Source: DATAVK01 sp036267755
GTDB taxonomy: Bacteria; Actinomycetota; Actinomycetes; JAFAQI01
DNA: 18,084 nucleotides
Assembly (NCBI GenBank): GCA_036267755.1
Contig: DATAVK010000116.1
Coordinates: forward strand, 1-18,084
Direction: 5' to 3'
Part shown: in pieces, positions 16,943-18,084 of the stretch
Position numbering within the stretch: position 1 is the first letter of the stretch
How the letters are laid out: each line of letters begins with the position of its first letter
Made by a program: the position numbers and the translations under genes
The notes under the pieces: model-generated
What the model was told of the DNA's origin: nothing
Database searches by the model: none
Seen by the model: the letters and a program-made list of their open reading frames with translations, nothing else

Positions 16943-18084
16943 ATGACGACGGCGCCGCGCACCGGGACGGTGATCCTCGGTGTGTGTGGCGGGATCGCCG
17001 CGTACAAGGCCTGCGAGATTCTCCGCCGGTTCACCGAGACTGGCCACGACGTCCATGTCATCCCGACCGCGTCCGCGCTGCGCTTCGTCGGCGAGCCCAC
17101 CTGGGCGGCACTGTCCGGCCACCCCGTCGCGACCGACGTGTGGACCGACGCCCACGAGGTGCCCCACGTCCGGCTCGGCCGCTCCGCTGACGTGGTCGTC
17201 GTCGCGCCTGCGACTGCCGACTTCCTGGCGAGGTACGCCGCCGGCCGCGCCGACGACCTGCTGACCGCGACGCTGCTGACCGCCCGCTGCCCGATCGTGC
17301 TCGCGCCGGCCATGCACACGGAGATGTGGGAGCACCCGGCCACCCGGGCCAACGTCGCCACGTTGCGGGAGCGCGGCGTGATCGTGCTCGACCCCGCGGT
17401 CGGCCGGTTGACCGGCGCCGACACGGGCGCAGGCCGGCTCCCGGAGCCGGACGAGATCGCGGCGACCGCTCGCGCCGTGCTGGCCCGCGGCGCGAACGCG
17501 CCCCTTGACCTGACCGGCCGGCACGTCGTGGTGTCCTCGGGCGGCACCCGTGAGCCGCTGGACCCGGTGCGCTTCCTGGGCAACCGGTCGAGCGGCCGGC
17601 AGGGATATGCCCTCGCGCGGACCGCGGTCGCACGCGGCGCAGAGGTGACCCTGGTGAGCGCGAACGTGGCGCTGCCCGACCCAGCCGGGGTCAAACTGCT
17701 GCGGGTCGCCACCGCCGAGGAGCTGCGGACCGCGGTGCTCGCTGCCGCGGCCGACGCCGACGCGGTGGTGATGGCGGCCGCGGTCGCCGACTTCCGGCCG
17801 GCATCCCGTTCCGGCTCCAAGATCAAGAAGTCCGCGGTCGACCCCGACCCGCTCGAGCTGGTCCGCAACCCCGACATCCTCGCCGAACTGGCCGCTGACC
17901 GTCGTACGCCGGGGCAGGTCGTGGTCGGTTTCGCGGCCGAGACCGACAACGTCCTCGACAACGGCCGGGCGAAGCTGGCCGCCAAGCGATGCGACCTGCT
18001 GGTCGTCAACCGCGTCGGCGAGCACCTGGTCTTCGATGCGGAGGACACCGTTGCCACCATCCTCGGTGCCGACGGCTCGGTGAC
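16943..18084 (+). CDS. coaBC: Bifunctional phosphopantothenoylcysteine decarboxylase / phosphopantothenate-cysteine ligase (3' end outside window)
   Basis: CoaB joins cysteine to 4'-phosphopantothenate and CoaC decarboxylates the product, two steps of CoA synthesis. The 380 visible residues cover the FMN-binding CoaC domain (GVCGGIAAYKA near residue 13; catalytic H75 in VPHVRLG; APATADF) and most of CoaB. CoaB shows SSGGTREPLDPVRF, N214 in GNRSSG, and KIKK around residue 295. Two CoaC positions differ from E. coli: the PxMNxxMW motif reads PAMHTEMW (His at 125), and the flap ACGDxGxGRM reads TGADTGAGRL, with Gly at 158 where E. coli has the catalytic Cys. From memory, mycobacteria look similar, so this is probably a lineage variant rather than a defect. 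It is spaced 10 bp after rpoZ and probably co-transcribed with it. Confidence 0.95.
   Translation, partial: MTTAPRTGTVILGVCGGIAAYKACEILRRFTETGHDVHVIPTASALRFVGEPTWAALSGHPVATDVWTDAHEVPHVRLGRSADVVVVAPATADFLARYAAGRADDLLTATLLTARCPIVLAPAMHTEMWEHPATRANVATLRERGVIVLDPAVGRLTGADTGAGRLPEPDEIAATARAVLARGANAPLDLTGRHVVVSSGGTREPLDPVRFLGNRSSGRQGYALARTAVARGAEVTLVSANVALPDPAGVKLLRVATAEELRTAVLAAAADADAVVMAAAVADFRPASRSGSKIKKSAVDPDPLELVRNPDILAELAADRRTPGQVVVGFAAETDNVLDNGRAKLAAKRCDLLVVNRVGEHLVFDAEDTVATILGADGSV

Noticed and set aside
16558..18060. 500-codon minus-strand open frame opposite rpoZ and coaBC
   Set aside because: The protein is low-complexity Ser/Ala/Thr/Arg typical of antisense frames; the plus strand encodes two conserved genes across the same bases.

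Overview
This is a contiguous piece of a GC-rich actinobacterial chromosome. The evidence is the order efp-nusB-bldD-pyrR-pyrB-pyrC-carA-carB-pyrD-pyrF-mihF-gmk-rpoZ-coaBC, the actinobacteria-specific proteins BldD and mIHF, strong G/C bias at third codon positions, and TAnnnT-type -10 boxes. A member of the Propionibacteriales or a relative is plausible, but that is inference; no rRNA or other taxonomic marker is present.

Layout. (a) 1-4561 holds efp and nusB, bracketed by three genes for polytopic membrane proteins of the DUF2029/GT87 (GT-C glycosyltransferase-like) type. The partial one at 1-993 and the minus-strand one at 1910-3178 are clear paralogues in opposite orientation on either side of efp-nusB. 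The minus-strand one overlaps the 3' end of nusB tail to tail by 169 bp. The third (3281-4561) is a more distant relative with a low-complexity tail. (b) 4511-4655 is a compact palindromic repeat element between convergent genes; part of it is translated as that tail. (c) bldD (minus, 4687-5283) and the pyr operon (plus, from 5516) diverge from a 232-bp control region. This region has two tandem TGAC-N6-GTCA operators 20 bp apart, a promoter on each strand, and a PyrR-type RNA hairpin abutting the pyrR ribosome-binding site. (d) 5516-15538 is one operon of nine genes: pyrR, pyrB, pyrC, a 50-residue membrane protein, carA, carB, pyrK, pyrD and pyrF. All eight junctions overlap by 1-8 bp. (e) 15539-18084 holds mihF-gmk, rpoZ and the start of coaBC, with its own promoters and an unusual mihF leader.

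Function. CarA/CarB make carbamoyl phosphate; PyrB and PyrC convert it to dihydroorotate; the PyrD/PyrK complex (class 1B, NAD-linked by family) oxidises this to orotate; PyrF makes UMP in the final step. The orotate phosphoribosyltransferase gene pyrE is not in the window. PyrR is expected to sense uridine nucleotides and repress translation through the leader hairpin. BldD, a c-di-GMP-responsive regulator with its ligand motif intact, probably controls its own promoter and may also affect pyr transcription through the shared operators. The downstream genes serve nucleoid structure (mIHF), GDP supply (Gmk), RNA polymerase assembly (RpoZ) and CoA synthesis (CoaBC).

Most of the window is conserved core chromosome. 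I saw no defence system, prophage, CRISPR array or tRNA. The least ordinary signals are in the regulatory and intergenic DNA: the bldD/pyrR control region, the 4.5-kb palindromic element, the mihF leader, and the inverted paralogues around efp-nusB.
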